Of a stretch of 64,000 bases of DNA, positions 35,384 through 46,261 are shown piece by piece. Under the pieces are notes generated by a model. That model was not told the origin of the DNA. It made no database searches and was given only the letters and a program-made list of their open reading frames with translations. The stretch lies in NCBI RefSeq assembly GCF_016616235.1, contig NZ_CP067100.1, positions 1,485,001 through 1,549,000 of the forward strand, given 5' to 3'. The first letter of the stretch is position 1; every line of letters begins with the position of its first letter. Position numbers and translations under genes: made by a program. The DNA comes from Bradyrhizobium diazoefficiens (GTDB lineage Bacteria; Pseudomonadota; Alphaproteobacteria; Rhizobiales; Xanthobacteraceae).

Positions 35384-36004
35384 ATGATGTCCACGCAAGC
35401 CTATCTCGCCTTTGTCGCCGCCTGCATCGCCCTGGCGCTGCTGCCTGGGCCGATCGTCACCCTCGTCATCGCCAACGGCCTGCGCCACGGCACGCGTGCG
35501 GCGCTGACCAATGTCGCGGGCGCGCAAGCCGGCCTTGCGATCGTCATCGGCGTCGTCGCGGTCGGCCTGACCTCGCTGATGGCGACGATGGGCTACTGGT
35601 TCGACTGGGTGCGCTTTGCCGGCGCCGCCTATCTGGTCTGGCTCGGCATCAAGCTGATCTGGGCGCCGGTCGAAGGCGTCAGTGTCGACGAGCCTCCGGC
35701 GCCGCCGCGGGGCGGTTTCTTCCTGCAAGGCTTTCTGGTGCTGCTGTCGAATCCGAAGGTGCTGGTGTTCTTCGGCGCCTTCATCCCGCAATTCATGGAC
35801 ATGAACCAGCCGCACTTTCCGCAAGTCGCGTTGCTCGGCGCCACCTTCATGGTGACCGCGGTGATGACCGACGCGCTCTATGCCATCGCGGCTGGGCGCG
35901 CGCGAAAATTCTTCTCGGCCCGGCGCACCCGGCTGATGTCGCGGATCTCCGGCGGCTTCATGATCGGCGGCGGCATCTGGCTGGCGCTGACCAGGGCGAA
36001 ATAA
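35384..36004 (+). CDS. LysE/RhtB-family amino acid exporter
   Basis: A 206-residue inner-membrane transporter with about six spans. The family signature is in LALLPGPIVTLVIANGLRHG, followed by the GAQAGLAIVIGVVAVGLTSL span and NPKVLVFFGAFIPQFMDMNQ, the conserved Pro-rich membrane exit of LysE proteins. It would export basic or neutral amino acids or homoserine-type compounds. The ATG pair at 35384 and 35387 leaves the exact start open. The gene has its own 45-base upstream spacer and is not clearly in an operon. Confidence 0.9.
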   Translation: MMSTQAYLAFVAACIALALLPGPIVTLVIANGLRHGTRAALTNVAGAQAGLAIVIGVVAVGLTSLMATMGYWFDWVRFAGAAYLVWLGIKLIWAPVEGVSVDEPPAPPRGGFFLQGFLVLLSNPKVLVFFGAFIPQFMDMNQPHFPQVALLGATFMVTAVMTDALYAIAAGRARKFFSARRTRLMSRISGGFMIGGGIWLALTRAK

Positions 36005-36083
36005 ACCTCTTCACCGATTTGGGTTGAACCCTTTGCGGCGGCGATGCGTCCAATCGGCATTGCCGCCGACGAGGGATTTTGCC

Positions 36084-37067
36084 GTGCCCGATCTGCCCTG
36101 GACCGTCTATGCGATGTTGCTCTCACCGCTTGGGCTCCTCCTCGTTGCCGCAATCATCAAGACCTGGCAGGCCCGCGAGGCGCGAGGCTGGTTGCAGGCA
36201 CCCGGCAAGGTCGTCATCTCGGCGGCGGAGGTGCGTGAAATCCGGGTGTTCGACGACGATCGCGAAGAGCGCTTTCGGCTCGAGAGCCGCAATTTCGCGA
36301 ACGTGACATACGAATATTCCGTCGGCGGCCGAAAGCTGCGCAATAACCGCATTCTGATCGGCGAGGATCGCGGTAACTTCGAGGTCGCCGAGCATCTCGA
36401 GAAATATCCCGCCGGCAGCACCGTCACCGTCTATTACAATCCGCGCCATCCCGATCAGGCGGTGCTGGAGCGCGATCCGCCGAAGGGCCTGTGGGGATGT
36501 CTCGGCATCGGTACGGCGATCGTGCTCGTCATCGTGTTCGGCTCGGCGTTCGGTCTCAAGCAAAGCTACGACGTCCTCGCACACCACATCGCCCGTCCTG
36601 ACCTCGCAGGACTCGTCGTCGGCTTCGGCGCGTTCGGCGTCGCCATTGCGCTGATGGGACTTGCCGTGCGGCGGAAGGCCTCGCTGGCAACGCGCTGGCC
36701 GGTGGTGTCGGGCAGGATCAAAGTGTCGGCGATGGAGCAATTTCGCGAGGCGAGCGAACCCGGAGAAACTCTCGGTCGCGAGATGTCCGGCAAGCGGGTG
36801 ACCTACAGCTACAGGTACCAGAACGTCAGCTACACCAACGAGTGCGCACGCGTTGCGACCGGATCGTCGTCGGATCCCGGCAAGATGCTCGACAAGCTGC
36901 TGTCGCGCTACCGTGACGGTGCCACCGTCCGGGTCAGCGTCAATCCCGACAACCCGGCCGAAGCAACGCTGGACCCGCGCGGCGACGGTCGCGTCGCCTT
37001 CGTACTGTGGGGCATCGCCGCGATCTTCGCCGCGCTCGCGCTGTTCGTTGCGACCCGCGGAAGCTAA
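36084..37067 (+). CDS. Membrane protein with two DUF3592 domains
   Basis: A 327-residue protein from a GTG start (DLPWTVYAMLLSPLGLLLVA). It has an N-terminal membrane span, a DUF3592-type region (GWLQAPGKVVISAAEVREIR up to VTVYYNPRHPDQAVLERDPP), two further spans around residues 150-195, and a second DUF3592 copy (WPVVSGRIKVSAMEQFREAS up to VRVSVNPDNPAEATLDP), then a C-terminal span. The internal duplication, with the repeated V.YNP..P..A.L motif, is clear. Function is unknown. Its stop overlaps the stop of the convergent gene (CTAA, 37064-37067). Confidence 0.85.
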   Translation: MPDLPWTVYAMLLSPLGLLLVAAIIKTWQAREARGWLQAPGKVVISAAEVREIRVFDDDREERFRLESRNFANVTYEYSVGGRKLRNNRILIGEDRGNFEVAEHLEKYPAGSTVTVYYNPRHPDQAVLERDPPKGLWGCLGIGTAIVLVIVFGSAFGLKQSYDVLAHHIARPDLAGLVVGFGAFGVAIALMGLAVRRKASLATRWPVVSGRIKVSAMEQFREASEPGETLGREMSGKRVTYSYRYQNVSYTNECARVATGSSSDPGKMLDKLLSRYRDGATVRVSVNPDNPAEATLDPRGDGRVAFVLWGIAAIFAALALFVATRGS

Positions 37068-37870
37068 TCGACCAGCCTCTCCGCCCTTAACTCCGCCTCG
37101 ATCTCCGCAAAAATCCGCGCCAGCCGCTCGGCCCATTGCCGCTGGCCGGACTGGTCGGCAATGAGATCCTGGCGGATCTCGATGCCGGTGTTGACGAGGC
37201 CGCGGGCTTCGCCGTGGACGGGAATGGTGTAGTCGCTGAGATCGCTGACCGCATAAGGCTCGTTGTCGCCGACGACGAGATCGCCCTCGGCGCGCAGATG
37301 TTTCAGCAAGAGCTGCGGCAGCACGGTGTCGCGGTTGTACAGCGCGCCGATATGCCAGGGCCGCGCGACGCCGGCATAGACGGGCGTGAAGCTGTGCAGC
37401 GACACCAGCACCGTCGGCCGCTTGTCATGCAGGCGGCGATCGATCGCGGCATCGATGCGGTGATGATAGGGATCGAAGATCTCGCGCCGCCGTGCCGCGC
37501 GCTCGCCCTCGGTGATGCCCGCGTTGCGCGGGATCGCCGTCGCCTCTGAGATCACGGAGATCGAGCTTGCAACACCGGGCGAGCGGTTGCAGTCGATCAC
37601 GAGCCGCGAATAGCGCTGCGCGATCAGATGCGCATCCAGCATCCTGGCTAGCCGCTCGGCGACGCCGGCAATGCCGATGTCCCAGGCGATGTGCCTGACG
37701 AGCTCGCTTTCGGCAAGGCCGAGATTGCCGAGGGCCCGCGGCAGCGCCCGACCGTAGTGATCCGAGGTGAGCAGGAACGGCGATTTGCCGTCCGCGTTCA
37801 CCTCATGCACCGGTAGAATGTCCCCCTCGCCGAGGAGTTGATCGGCCGTGTCGACTGCGTCCAACGTCAT
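37064..37870 (-). CDS. N-formylglutamate amidohydrolase family
   Basis: A 268-residue metalloprotein of the FGase/HutG2 family that hydrolyses N-formylglutamate or related formyl-amino acids. The metal-binding and catalytic regions are FLLTSDHYGRALPRALGNLG, a strand ending RLVIDCNRSPG (near residue 95), and YHHRIDAAIDRR followed by LVSLHSFTPV. It begins at ATG 37870 (MTLDAVDTADQL); an in-frame upstream extension of six codons is possible. It is convergent with the DUF3592 gene, the two stop codons overlapping by four bases. No hut operon is nearby. Confidence 0.9.
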   Translation of the reverse strand: MTLDAVDTADQLLGEGDILPVHEVNADGKSPFLLTSDHYGRALPRALGNLGLAESELVRHIAWDIGIAGVAERLARMLDAHLIAQRYSRLVIDCNRSPGVASSISVISEATAIPRNAGITEGERAARRREIFDPYHHRIDAAIDRRLHDKRPTVLVSLHSFTPVYAGVARPWHIGALYNRDTVLPQLLLKHLRAEGDLVVGDNEPYAVSDLSDYTIPVHGEARGLVNTGIEIRQDLIADQSGQRQWAERLARIFAEIEAELRAERLVD

Positions 37871-38067
37871 TCCTGATTGCCTAAGCAAGATGCCATTGCC
37901 CCCCGAAATCAGGCAGGAACCGCCTATCCGAAATTGATCCAGCTTGCCGGACGATGCCGCCGCTCGCGATTCATCTCAAGACCGAATATCGCGCGCTCCC
38001 GCCCTTTCCTTGGCCGAGATTTGCGGCGCCGCTGTCGCTTCGTTCGATTGGCGGTTATAGACACGTC

Positions 38068-38466
38068 ATGACCTCCGATCGTCTCTTCGTCTACGGCACC
38101 CTGATGCGGGGCTTCGACCATCCGATGGCGCGGCTGCTCGCGGGCCACGCGGATTTCCTGGGCGAAGCGACCTGCCACGGCCGGCTCGTTCTTGTGAAGC
38201 ATTATCCGGGCCTGCTGTTGTCGGATGCCGCCTCGGACATCGTTCACGGCGAGCTGTTTCACCTGCGCGTGCCCGAGGAGCTGCTGGCCGAGCTCGACAT
38301 GTATGAGGCCTGCGGCGAAGGCTTTCCGGAGCCGACCGAATATCTGCGCCGGCTGATCGACGTGACATTGCTTGATGGCACCGCGGAGAAGGCCTGGACC
38401 TACGTCTACAACTGGCCTGTCACCGATCTGCCGCACATCGTCTCCGGTCGCTTTCTGGAGCATTGA
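38068..38466 (+). CDS. Gamma-glutamylcyclotransferase-fold (GGCT/AIG2-like) protein
   Basis: A 132-residue protein with the cyclotransferase fold. The YGTLM motif is in RLFVYGTLMRGFDHPMARLL, and the catalytic-type acid is in LAELDMYEACGEGFP; the gate residues and the strand TYVYNWPVTDLPHI follow. Members cleave gamma-glutamyl groups or act on side-chain amides. The ATG at 38068 was chosen over upstream frames because the product then starts as in the family. It lies upstream of a family A repeat and a chlorite-dismutase remnant, not in an operon. Confidence 0.85.
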   Translation: MTSDRLFVYGTLMRGFDHPMARLLAGHADFLGEATCHGRLVLVKHYPGLLLSDAASDIVHGELFHLRVPEELLAELDMYEACGEGFPEPTEYLRRLIDVTLLDGTAEKAWTYVYNWPVTDLPHIVSGRFLEH

Positions 38467-38489
38467 CGGCGGATGCTTGCTTCACCTTG

Positions 38490-38645
38490 CCCCGCTTGCG
38501 GGGAGAGATTTGCATCGAAGATGCAATCCGGGTGAGAGGGACAGGTTCTGTCGACGACCTCACGTGCGGAGAGAAAGCCCCTTACCCAACCCTCTCAGCG
38601 CGAGCGAAGCTCGTCGCGGGCCCCGTAAGAACGGGGCGAGGGGGC
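38490..38645. repeat. Dispersed palindromic repeat, family A
   Basis: CCCCGCTTGCGGGGAGAG and GATTTGCATCGAAGATGCAATC occur at the left and CCCCGTAAGAACGGGGCGAG at the right. It is the fourth full member of the family seen at 1608, 6831 and 13851. Confidence 0.75.
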
Positions 38646-38674
38646 GCACCGCCATAGGGCAAGCAATTCGATCA

Positions 38675-38850
38675 TTACGTCAACAGCATTTCCTTCACGA
38701 CCCGCGCATCAACCTCGTGCTCGACGTAAGTCCATTCCTCAGTCCGCCGCAGCATCCCCACCAGCTTCTCGAACAGCGAGCATGTGCGGGGGCGTATTCG
38801 AACCAGGTCAGGAAATCGAACGGGCCGCCGAAGCGGGAACCGGCGGCGTT
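38675..38850 (-). pseudogene. C-terminal remnant of a chlorite-dismutase-family gene
   Basis: Minus-strand translation gives FGGPFDFLTWFEYAPAHA, a hallmark C-terminal segment of the dimeric chlorite dismutase/HemQ-like family; after a one-base frame change near 38777 the reading continues LFEKLVGMLRRTEEWTYVEH and ends at a stop at 38675. Both parts align in order with the family's C-terminus, so a single-base deletion explains the break. The N-terminal two thirds of the gene is absent, replaced toward the dnaG side by unrelated sequence. No start codon or ribosome site supports a functional product. Confidence 0.65.
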
Positions 38851-38989
38851 CAAGTGGCTCTGACGGGACGAGGGCCTGTGCATAGGTCGAATAACCCGGA
38901 TAACCCGCCTAAACCTGACTTCTGGCGCCGCCGCACCTATATCCCTGATCCTTCGCCCGACTCACCCCGGTTTGCGCTACACCCACATC

Positions 38990-40996
38990 ATGCGCTTCAC
39001 GCCCCAATTCCTCGACGAGCTGCGTGCCCGGCTTTCGGTCTCCGAGGTCGTGGGCAAGCGCGTCAAGCTGAAGAAGGCGGGGCGGGAGTGGAAAGGGCTG
39101 TCGCCGTTCCAGCAGGAGAAGACGCCGTCGTTCTATGTCAACGACCAGAAGGGTTTTTACCACGACTTCTCCTCCGGCAAGCACGGCGACATCATCACCT
39201 TCGTGATGGAGACCGACGGCCTGCCGTTCGCCGAAGCCGTCGAGCGGCTCGCGGGCATGGCGGGCCTGCCGCTGCCGGCGGTGACGCCGGATGCGGCGCG
39301 GCAGGAGCAGCGGCGCAAGTCGCTGCATGAGGTCATGGACCTCGCCGCAAAATTTTTTGCGGAGACGCTGGCCTCGCGTGTCGGTGCCAAGGCGCGCGGC
39401 TATCTTGCCGACCGCGCGATCTCGCAGGCCGCGCAATTGCAGTTCCGGCTCGGCTATGCGCCGCCCGACCGCTTCGCGCTGAAGGAGCATCTCGGCGAGC
39501 TCGGAATCTCCGTCGAGGACATGGTCGAGACCGGCCTGCTGGTGGCCGGCGACGACATTCCCGTTCCTTACGACCGCTTCCGCGACCGCGTGATGTTTCC
39601 GATCACGGATTTGCGCGGCCGCGTCATCGCCTTTGGCGGACGCGCGCTGGAGAAGGACGTTCCGGCCAAATATTTGAACTCGCCGGAGACGCCGCTCTTC
39701 CACAAGGGCGACAACCTCTACAACCACCAGACCGCGCGCAAAGCCACCCATGATGGCGGCGCGCTGATCGTGGTCGAAGGCTATGTCGACGTCATCGCCA
39801 TGGTGACGGCTGGTTTTGCAGGCGCCGTCGCGCCGCTCGGCACCGCGCTGACCGAAAGCCAGCTCGCGCTGCTCTGGAAGATGGCGGACGAGCCGATCCT
39901 CTGCTTCGACGGCGACCGCGCCGGGCAGAAGGCGGCCTATCGTGCTGCGGACCTTGCCCTGCCGTTCCTCGCGCCCGGCAAGAGCCTGCGCTTTGCGCTG
40001 CTGCCGGAGGGGCAGGACCCCGACGATCTCGTCCGCTCCGGCGGCCGTGGCGCAATCGAAGAGGTGATCGCAGCAGCGCGCCCGCTCGCCGACGTGATCT
40101 GGTCGCGCGAGCTCGAAGGCGGCAATTTTGCCACGCCTGAGCGCCGCGCCGCGCTGGAGGCGCGCATCAAGGAGCTCGCGAGCGGCATCCGCGACGAGGT
40201 GGTGCGTCGCTATTATCGCGACGATTTTGCCGACCGGCTTCAGCGCACTTTCGCCCCCGAGGGTGGGCGCGGCGGCTTTGGCGGCCGAGGCAATTTCCGC
40301 CCCGGCGGCGGCCGCCCGTTCCAGCCGAGGGGCGGGGGGGCTGCGAATCGATTCGGTGGCCAGGGGTTCGGAGGCCGCCGCGGCCCGCCCGGTCCGACCC
40401 TTTTGCCCTCCGGCCCCTACCAGGCGGCAAGCCCTCAGCTGGCGGCGAGCCCGATCATGCGCGGCCAGCGCAGCGCCATCTCCCGCCGGGAGGCCCTGAT
40501 CCTGCAATGCCTGATCAATCATCCCTGGCTGCTGCACGAGCACCTCGAGGAGGTCGCCGCCCTGGAGCTGGCCCATCCCGAGGCCCACAAGCTCAGGGCC
40601 GGCATCATCGCCGCTTTCGCCAACGACCATCACCATTCGCCGGACCCCGAGGAGCAGGCCGAGAAGATGCGCGGCGATCTCCAAAAGGGCGGATTTTCGC
40701 AGGTCCTTCAAAGGGTTGAGAATTCCATCACCACCGCGGCGGTGTTTGGCGCCCGCGAGGGCGCGGCGCAGGACGACGTTCTCGCCACCTGGCACCAGCT
40801 CGTTGCCTTGCATCGGCAATACCATTCACTACTTAGAGAGCTGAAAGACGCCGAGCTGGCCTTGGGGGAGGATCCCAGCGAGGCCAGTTTGGCGTGGCTG
40901 CGTGACGTCAAGGCCCGGCTGGCCGAGGTCGACGGTACCGAGGCCCTGATCGAGGGTTTTGGCGAGCTGTCGGGCCGGTTCCAGAAGAGCGTGTGA
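38990..40996 (+). CDS. dnaG: DNA primase, lacking zinc ligands
   Basis: A 668-residue primase that makes RNA primers at the replication fork. The N-terminal domain (MRFTPQFLDELRARLSVSEV) is followed by the region that in most primases is the CHC2 zinc ribbon; here the ligand positions are Ser38, Gln41, Asp59 and Ser62 (KGLSPFQQEKTPSF and YHDFSSGKHGD), so no zinc can be bound. The Toprim core is intact (IVVEGYVDVIAMV, CFDGDRAGQKAAYRAA). Residues about 424-470 are a Gly/Arg/Pro-rich linker before the helicase-interacting C-terminus. The ATG at 38990 is preferred to a TTG 18 bases upstream. rpoD follows. Confidence 0.96.
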   Translation: MRFTPQFLDELRARLSVSEVVGKRVKLKKAGREWKGLSPFQQEKTPSFYVNDQKGFYHDFSSGKHGDIITFVMETDGLPFAEAVERLAGMAGLPLPAVTPDAARQEQRRKSLHEVMDLAAKFFAETLASRVGAKARGYLADRAISQAAQLQFRLGYAPPDRFALKEHLGELGISVEDMVETGLLVAGDDIPVPYDRFRDRVMFPITDLRGRVIAFGGRALEKDVPAKYLNSPETPLFHKGDNLYNHQTARKATHDGGALIVVEGYVDVIAMVTAGFAGAVAPLGTALTESQLALLWKMADEPILCFDGDRAGQKAAYRAADLALPFLAPGKSLRFALLPEGQDPDDLVRSGGRGAIEEVIAAARPLADVIWSRELEGGNFATPERRAALEARIKELASGIRDEVVRRYYRDDFADRLQRTFAPEGGRGGFGGRGNFRPGGGRPFQPRGGGAANRFGGQGFGGRRGPPGPTLLPSGPYQAASPQLAASPIMRGQRSAISRREALILQCLINHPWLLHEHLEEVAALELAHPEAHKLRAGIIAAFANDHHHSPDPEEQAEKMRGDLQKGGFSQVLQRVENSITTAAVFGAREGAAQDDVLATWHQLVALHRQYHSLLRELKDAELALGEDPSEASLAWLRDVKARLAEVDGTEALIEGFGELSGRFQKSV

Positions 40997-41372
40997 TGAA
41001 AGAATCATGCGGACGGCCGGGCTCGGCGCCGCTAAAAGACTCGCCAAATCCAAGGTTTGGCGGCAAAAACAGGGTTAATCGAGGCTTAACGGTCTTGTAG
41101 CACTTTGGCCCAGAGGCGGCCGCAGGCAGAACAGACGCGTCAGGAATGAATCCGCGCAATCGCTGTTGGCATTACACCTGCATCCGCTGCGACAAAGAGG
41201 CTCACGAAGCGTTAGGCAAATCCGGCGAGAGAGAGTTGGGGGTGGCGAGAGATGTGCGCGCCGCCCTTTCCGTGTCGAGAGCTGCCGAAGCGAGAGCATC
41301 GAGCAACAGGTTCAAGTGAATTCACGTGGGGCGCGGCGATCGTCTCGCATGAAGCGCGTTTAGGAGCAATGG
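40997..41372. other. Intergenic region between dnaG and rpoD
   Basis: 376 bases without a supported gene. It presumably contains the rpoD promoter(s). AGGAG at 41362-41366 lies 6 bases before the rpoD ATG. A TTGGCGGCAAAAACAGGGTTA region around 41057 is the AT-richest part. No clear terminator follows dnaG. Confidence 0.4.
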
Positions 41373-43502
<2,130 letters not shown>

Positions 43503-43548
43503 TTCGGATTGTCGTGCCGGGGCCTGATCCCGGGCATCGATCCAACGA

Positions 43549-43578
43549 AAGCGGCGGGCCTAAAGCCCGCCGCTTCTG
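43549..43578 (+). terminator. Hairpin after rpoD
   Basis: A 9-bp stem GCGGCGGGC/GCCCGCCGC with loop CTAAA (43551-43573), flanked by AA and TT. The following TTCTGT is only partly T-rich. Confidence 0.7.
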
Positions 43579-43693
43579 TAAGCGGATGCGCAAAGGGCCT
43601 TCGTCGCTGCGCTTCGCGCCGAACCTTGAGAAGCGACGCCTGAAAAGCTTGCTTGCGATTCGATTCCTTTCGGCAATCAGCTTGGTGACGCAA

Positions 43694-44074
43694 ATGTCCG
43701 CCGCCCACCTCACCGTCTGGTACAATACCCGCTGCCCCGTCTGCGAGGCCGGCATCGACTGGCAGCGCAACAAGCTGCTGGCGCTGGTGCGCGCGGGCTC
43801 GGTCGAGTTCAGGGATATCAACGAGCAGCCCGACGCGCTGGCGCACTTTGGTGCGTCGCTCGACGACATCAGGCGCCGCCTGCATGCGACCGATCAGGCC
43901 GGCCGGCTCATCGTCGGTGCGGATGTCGCGATTGCGCTGTGGCGGATGACGCCCGGGGAGGGGTGGCTTGCGGCGCTGTTCGGCAATCGCGTGGCGCTGC
44001 CGTTCACGCGGTTCTTCTACGATCGGTTCGCCGATCTGCTGTTTGCCTGGAACAAGTGGAGCGGGCGCTGGTGA
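43694..44074 (+). CDS. DCC-family thiol-disulfide oxidoreductase-like protein (DUF393)
   Basis: A 126-residue protein with a thioredoxin-like fold. The CxxC motif is in VWYNTRCPVCEAGIDWQRNK near residue 15, and the family's D.N hallmark is in RDINEQPDALAHFG. Later segments GRLIVGADVAIALWRMTPGE and FTRFFYDRFADLLFAWNKWS are typical of the DCC family. Its redox partner and substrate are unknown. The ATG at 43694 was chosen because MSAAHLTVWYN places the CxxC at the usual distance. It is convergent with a small basic-tailed protein gene. Confidence 0.87.
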   Translation: MSAAHLTVWYNTRCPVCEAGIDWQRNKLLALVRAGSVEFRDINEQPDALAHFGASLDDIRRRLHATDQAGRLIVGADVAIALWRMTPGEGWLAALFGNRVALPFTRFFYDRFADLLFAWNKWSGRW

Positions 44075-44091
44075 GCGCCGCGGACGTCGAC

Positions 44092-44328
44092 TTATTTCTT
44101 CTTGGCTCCGACCCGGTCGAGGTTCTTGATCGCCAGCGGCGGACGGCCGGATTTTTCCGCGATCTCGCGGTCCTGCTCCATGATGAAGCCGCGGGCGGGC
44201 TCGTCGCCTTCCAGGCCGCCGAGCAATTCCGCGGGCACGCGCCGGTTCGATCGTTGGGAGCCGTCCTCATAGACGACGTTGAAAAAGGCGAATTCGCCTT
44301 TGGGATTGGTTCCGGGTTTCTTGGCCAT
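44092..44328 (-). CDS. Conserved small protein with a basic end
   Basis: A 78-residue protein: MAKKPGTNPKGEFAFFNVVY, then EDGSQRSNRRVPAELLGGLE and the end AIKNLDRVGAKKK. It is soluble and has no cysteines. The composition and good codon use support translation, and related short proteins are common in Bradyrhizobiaceae, but I do not know a function. The gene is convergent with the DCC gene (18-base gap). Confidence 0.7.
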   Translation of the reverse strand: MAKKPGTNPKGEFAFFNVVYEDGSQRSNRRVPAELLGGLEGDEPARGFIMEQDREIAEKSGRPPLAIKNLDRVGAKKK

Positions 44329-44853
44329 GGCGGCTTGTCGTCGATCAGGGCGCCGCAGTCAAATGACTTCGACTGATATCGACATCCTTTGCGGCAGGAA
44401 GACCGGCGGAGCTGCCGGAGTTGTCTTCGGCCGGTCGCGTCCTGGCGCCTGCGCGCGGCTCTGCGCCTCGATAAACGGCGGGCCGATAGGCCCGCCGTTT
44501 ATTTTGCTCTTCAGCGTTGCCCGGGGCTGGCGGGGCAACAACCTGAGATAGAAGGCTATCGCTTGCGCTCTGCCATGGCAAGGCAAATCGTCGGCGTGGC
44601 GATGTCGCAGCAAGCGCATCAGATATGCGGCTGATGTCGTCGCGGGTTCTCGCTGATATCGCGAAGCACATGCTTGGATCCTCGAAACAGTTTGTTCACC
44701 TTGCAGGTTCTTGCAACGCAGCGAGAACGCGCGCGGTGGCCCGCGACCACGCGTGCCGGGATCGTTGAACGCGATGGTGGATGGCGCAGCGCTCTCAGAT
44801 ACGGCATGAGCAGGCGCCGACGCCCCCGGAGTCTGAGATGCTGGCACAATACG
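44329..44853. other. Intergenic stretch with hairpin, no supported gene
   Basis: Short open frames here have no ribosome sites or recognisable products. A bidirectional hairpin lies at 44471-44502. Confidence 0.5.
44471..44502. terminator. Perfect bidirectional hairpin
   Basis: A 14-bp perfect stem (ATAAACGGCGGGCC with GGCCCGCCGTTTAT) closes on GATA and is followed by TTTGCTC. No gene clearly ends here, so it may end an unrecognised transcript. Confidence 0.6.
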
Positions 44854-44948
44854 CCTGTTTTGCCCGACGGGTCAACACGGATTCGGAAAAGTCGCATGAG
44901 GTCGGGACGCGGCTTCTACTGTGCATGGGGTTGTTTTGCGGTTTTTTG
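44854..44948. repeat. Dispersed repeat, family F
   Basis: Second copy of the two-block unit seen at 11294-11406: CCTGTTTTGCCCGACG.GTCAA and CTACTGTGCATGGGGTTGTT in the same order. Confidence 0.75.
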
Positions 44949-45062
44949 TTTCGGCGCAGTGATCGCGCCCACCGGCATGATCGGCGCTGCCGCTTTGACG
45001 CGAATCCAGTTCCCGGGCATGATCGCGCCGCTTCCACGCATCGTCCCGAAGGATTTTCCCGC

Positions 45063-45869
45063 ATGCTGAGACCGCTTCTCGCCGCCGCCTCCATTCTCTT
45101 GCTGGCCGGCGGATCGGCGCAGGCTGCGCGCTGCGGCGGCGACTTCAACAGCTTTGTCGCCAGCATGGCCTCGGAGGCGCAAGCCGCCGGTGTCTCGGCA
45201 AGCGTGACCAGCGCGGCGTTCAGCGGCATCACCCAGGATGGCGCGGTGCTCGCCTTCGACCGGCGCCAGCGCTACACCTTCAACAAGAGTTTTGAGCAGT
45301 ATGTCTCGACCCGCGTCGGCGCCGGCCGCATCAATGGCGGCCGCGCGCTGCTCCAGCGCCATGCCGCGTTGCTCTCGCGGATCGAGCAGCAGTTCGGCGT
45401 GCCCAGGCAGATCCTGGTCGCGATCTGGGGGCTGGAGAGCGATTTCGGCAAGGGCGACATGGGCAAGCTGCCGGTGATCCGCACGCTCGCAACACTCGCG
45501 CATGACTGCCGCCGCACCGATCTGTTCCAGGGCGAGCTGCTCGCCGCACTCAAGATCTTGCAGCGCGGCGACCTGCCGCTGCGCGACCTCATCGGTGCCT
45601 ATGCCGGCGAGATCGGCCAGACCCAGTTCCTGCCGTCGTCCTACATCAAATACGGCGTCGATTTCGACGGCGACGGCCATGTCGACCTCCGCCACAGCGT
45701 CCCCGACGTGCTCGCCTCGACCGCGAACCTGCTCCACACCAGCGGCTTCAAGATGGGCCAGCCCTACGGCGAAGGCACCGCAAATTTCGAGGCGATGCGC
45801 GAGTGGAACAGGGCGGTGGTGTACCGCAAGACGATCGGCTATTTCGCGGACCGGCTGATGGGGCAGTAA
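45063..45869 (+). CDS. Lytic murein transglycosylase (MltB-type)
   Basis: A 268-residue exported enzyme that cleaves the glycan strands of peptidoglycan, leaving anhydromuramic ends. MLRPLLAAASILLLAGGSAQ is a signal peptide (cleavage near AQAA). The catalytic Glu is in LVAIWGLESDFGKGDMGKLP, and the family hallmark GQTQFLPSSYIKYGVDFDGD, followed by SVPDVLASTANLL, is present. The domain is shorter than E. coli MltB and lacks the peptidoglycan-binding tail. The ATG at 45063 gives the proper signal peptide; a longer frame upstream runs through the family F repeat and is ignored. Confidence 0.93.
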   Translation: MLRPLLAAASILLLAGGSAQAARCGGDFNSFVASMASEAQAAGVSASVTSAAFSGITQDGAVLAFDRRQRYTFNKSFEQYVSTRVGAGRINGGRALLQRHAALLSRIEQQFGVPRQILVAIWGLESDFGKGDMGKLPVIRTLATLAHDCRRTDLFQGELLAALKILQRGDLPLRDLIGAYAGEIGQTQFLPSSYIKYGVDFDGDGHVDLRHSVPDVLASTANLLHTSGFKMGQPYGEGTANFEAMREWNRAVVYRKTIGYFADRLMGQ

Positions 45870-45882
45870 TCACATACTCAGC

Positions 45883-45981
45883 GTCATCACCCGCGAAAGC
45901 GGGTGATCCAGTATTCCAGAGGCAGCAGTAACTGAGCCGAGAAGCCCCGCCGTACTGGTCACCCGTCAAGCCGGGCATGAC
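45883..45981. repeat. Palindromic repeat, family B
   Basis: GTCATCACCCGCGAAAGCGG, ATCCAGTATTCCAGAGG on the left and CGTACTGGTCACCCGTCAAG, GGGCATGACAGC on the right. It is related to the units at 11459 and 51043. Confidence 0.75.
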
Positions 45982-46261
45982 AGCGGAGAGCGTGGCGACG
46001 GCGGAGCGCGCATCGGCAATGCTGTCGCGCCACACGACTACGTTCCCTTTGCCATCTCCAGCCCACAGCAAATGGCGCGAGCGCGAGGCCGATGCCGCTG
46101 GCAGCTGCCGTAATGGCAGCAAGCGCCGCGAATCGCAGGCATGATGTGGTGTTCCCCGATCAAGGATGGAACCATGAATTACATTTTTTTGAAATGAAAC
46201 CGAACCGTAGTGCGCCCGGGTCTTTAACATTCGTTATTGAGGCCAAGCATTGGAGCCGTCG

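Noticed and set aside
38909..40825. A 638-codon open frame on the minus strand opposite dnaG
   Set aside because: Composition is that of a third-position GC shadow of dnaG, without motifs.
46160..46200. GGAACC upstream of the response regulator as a stress promoter
   Set aside because: No CGTT is found at 16-17 bases downstream, so the EcfG pattern is incomplete.
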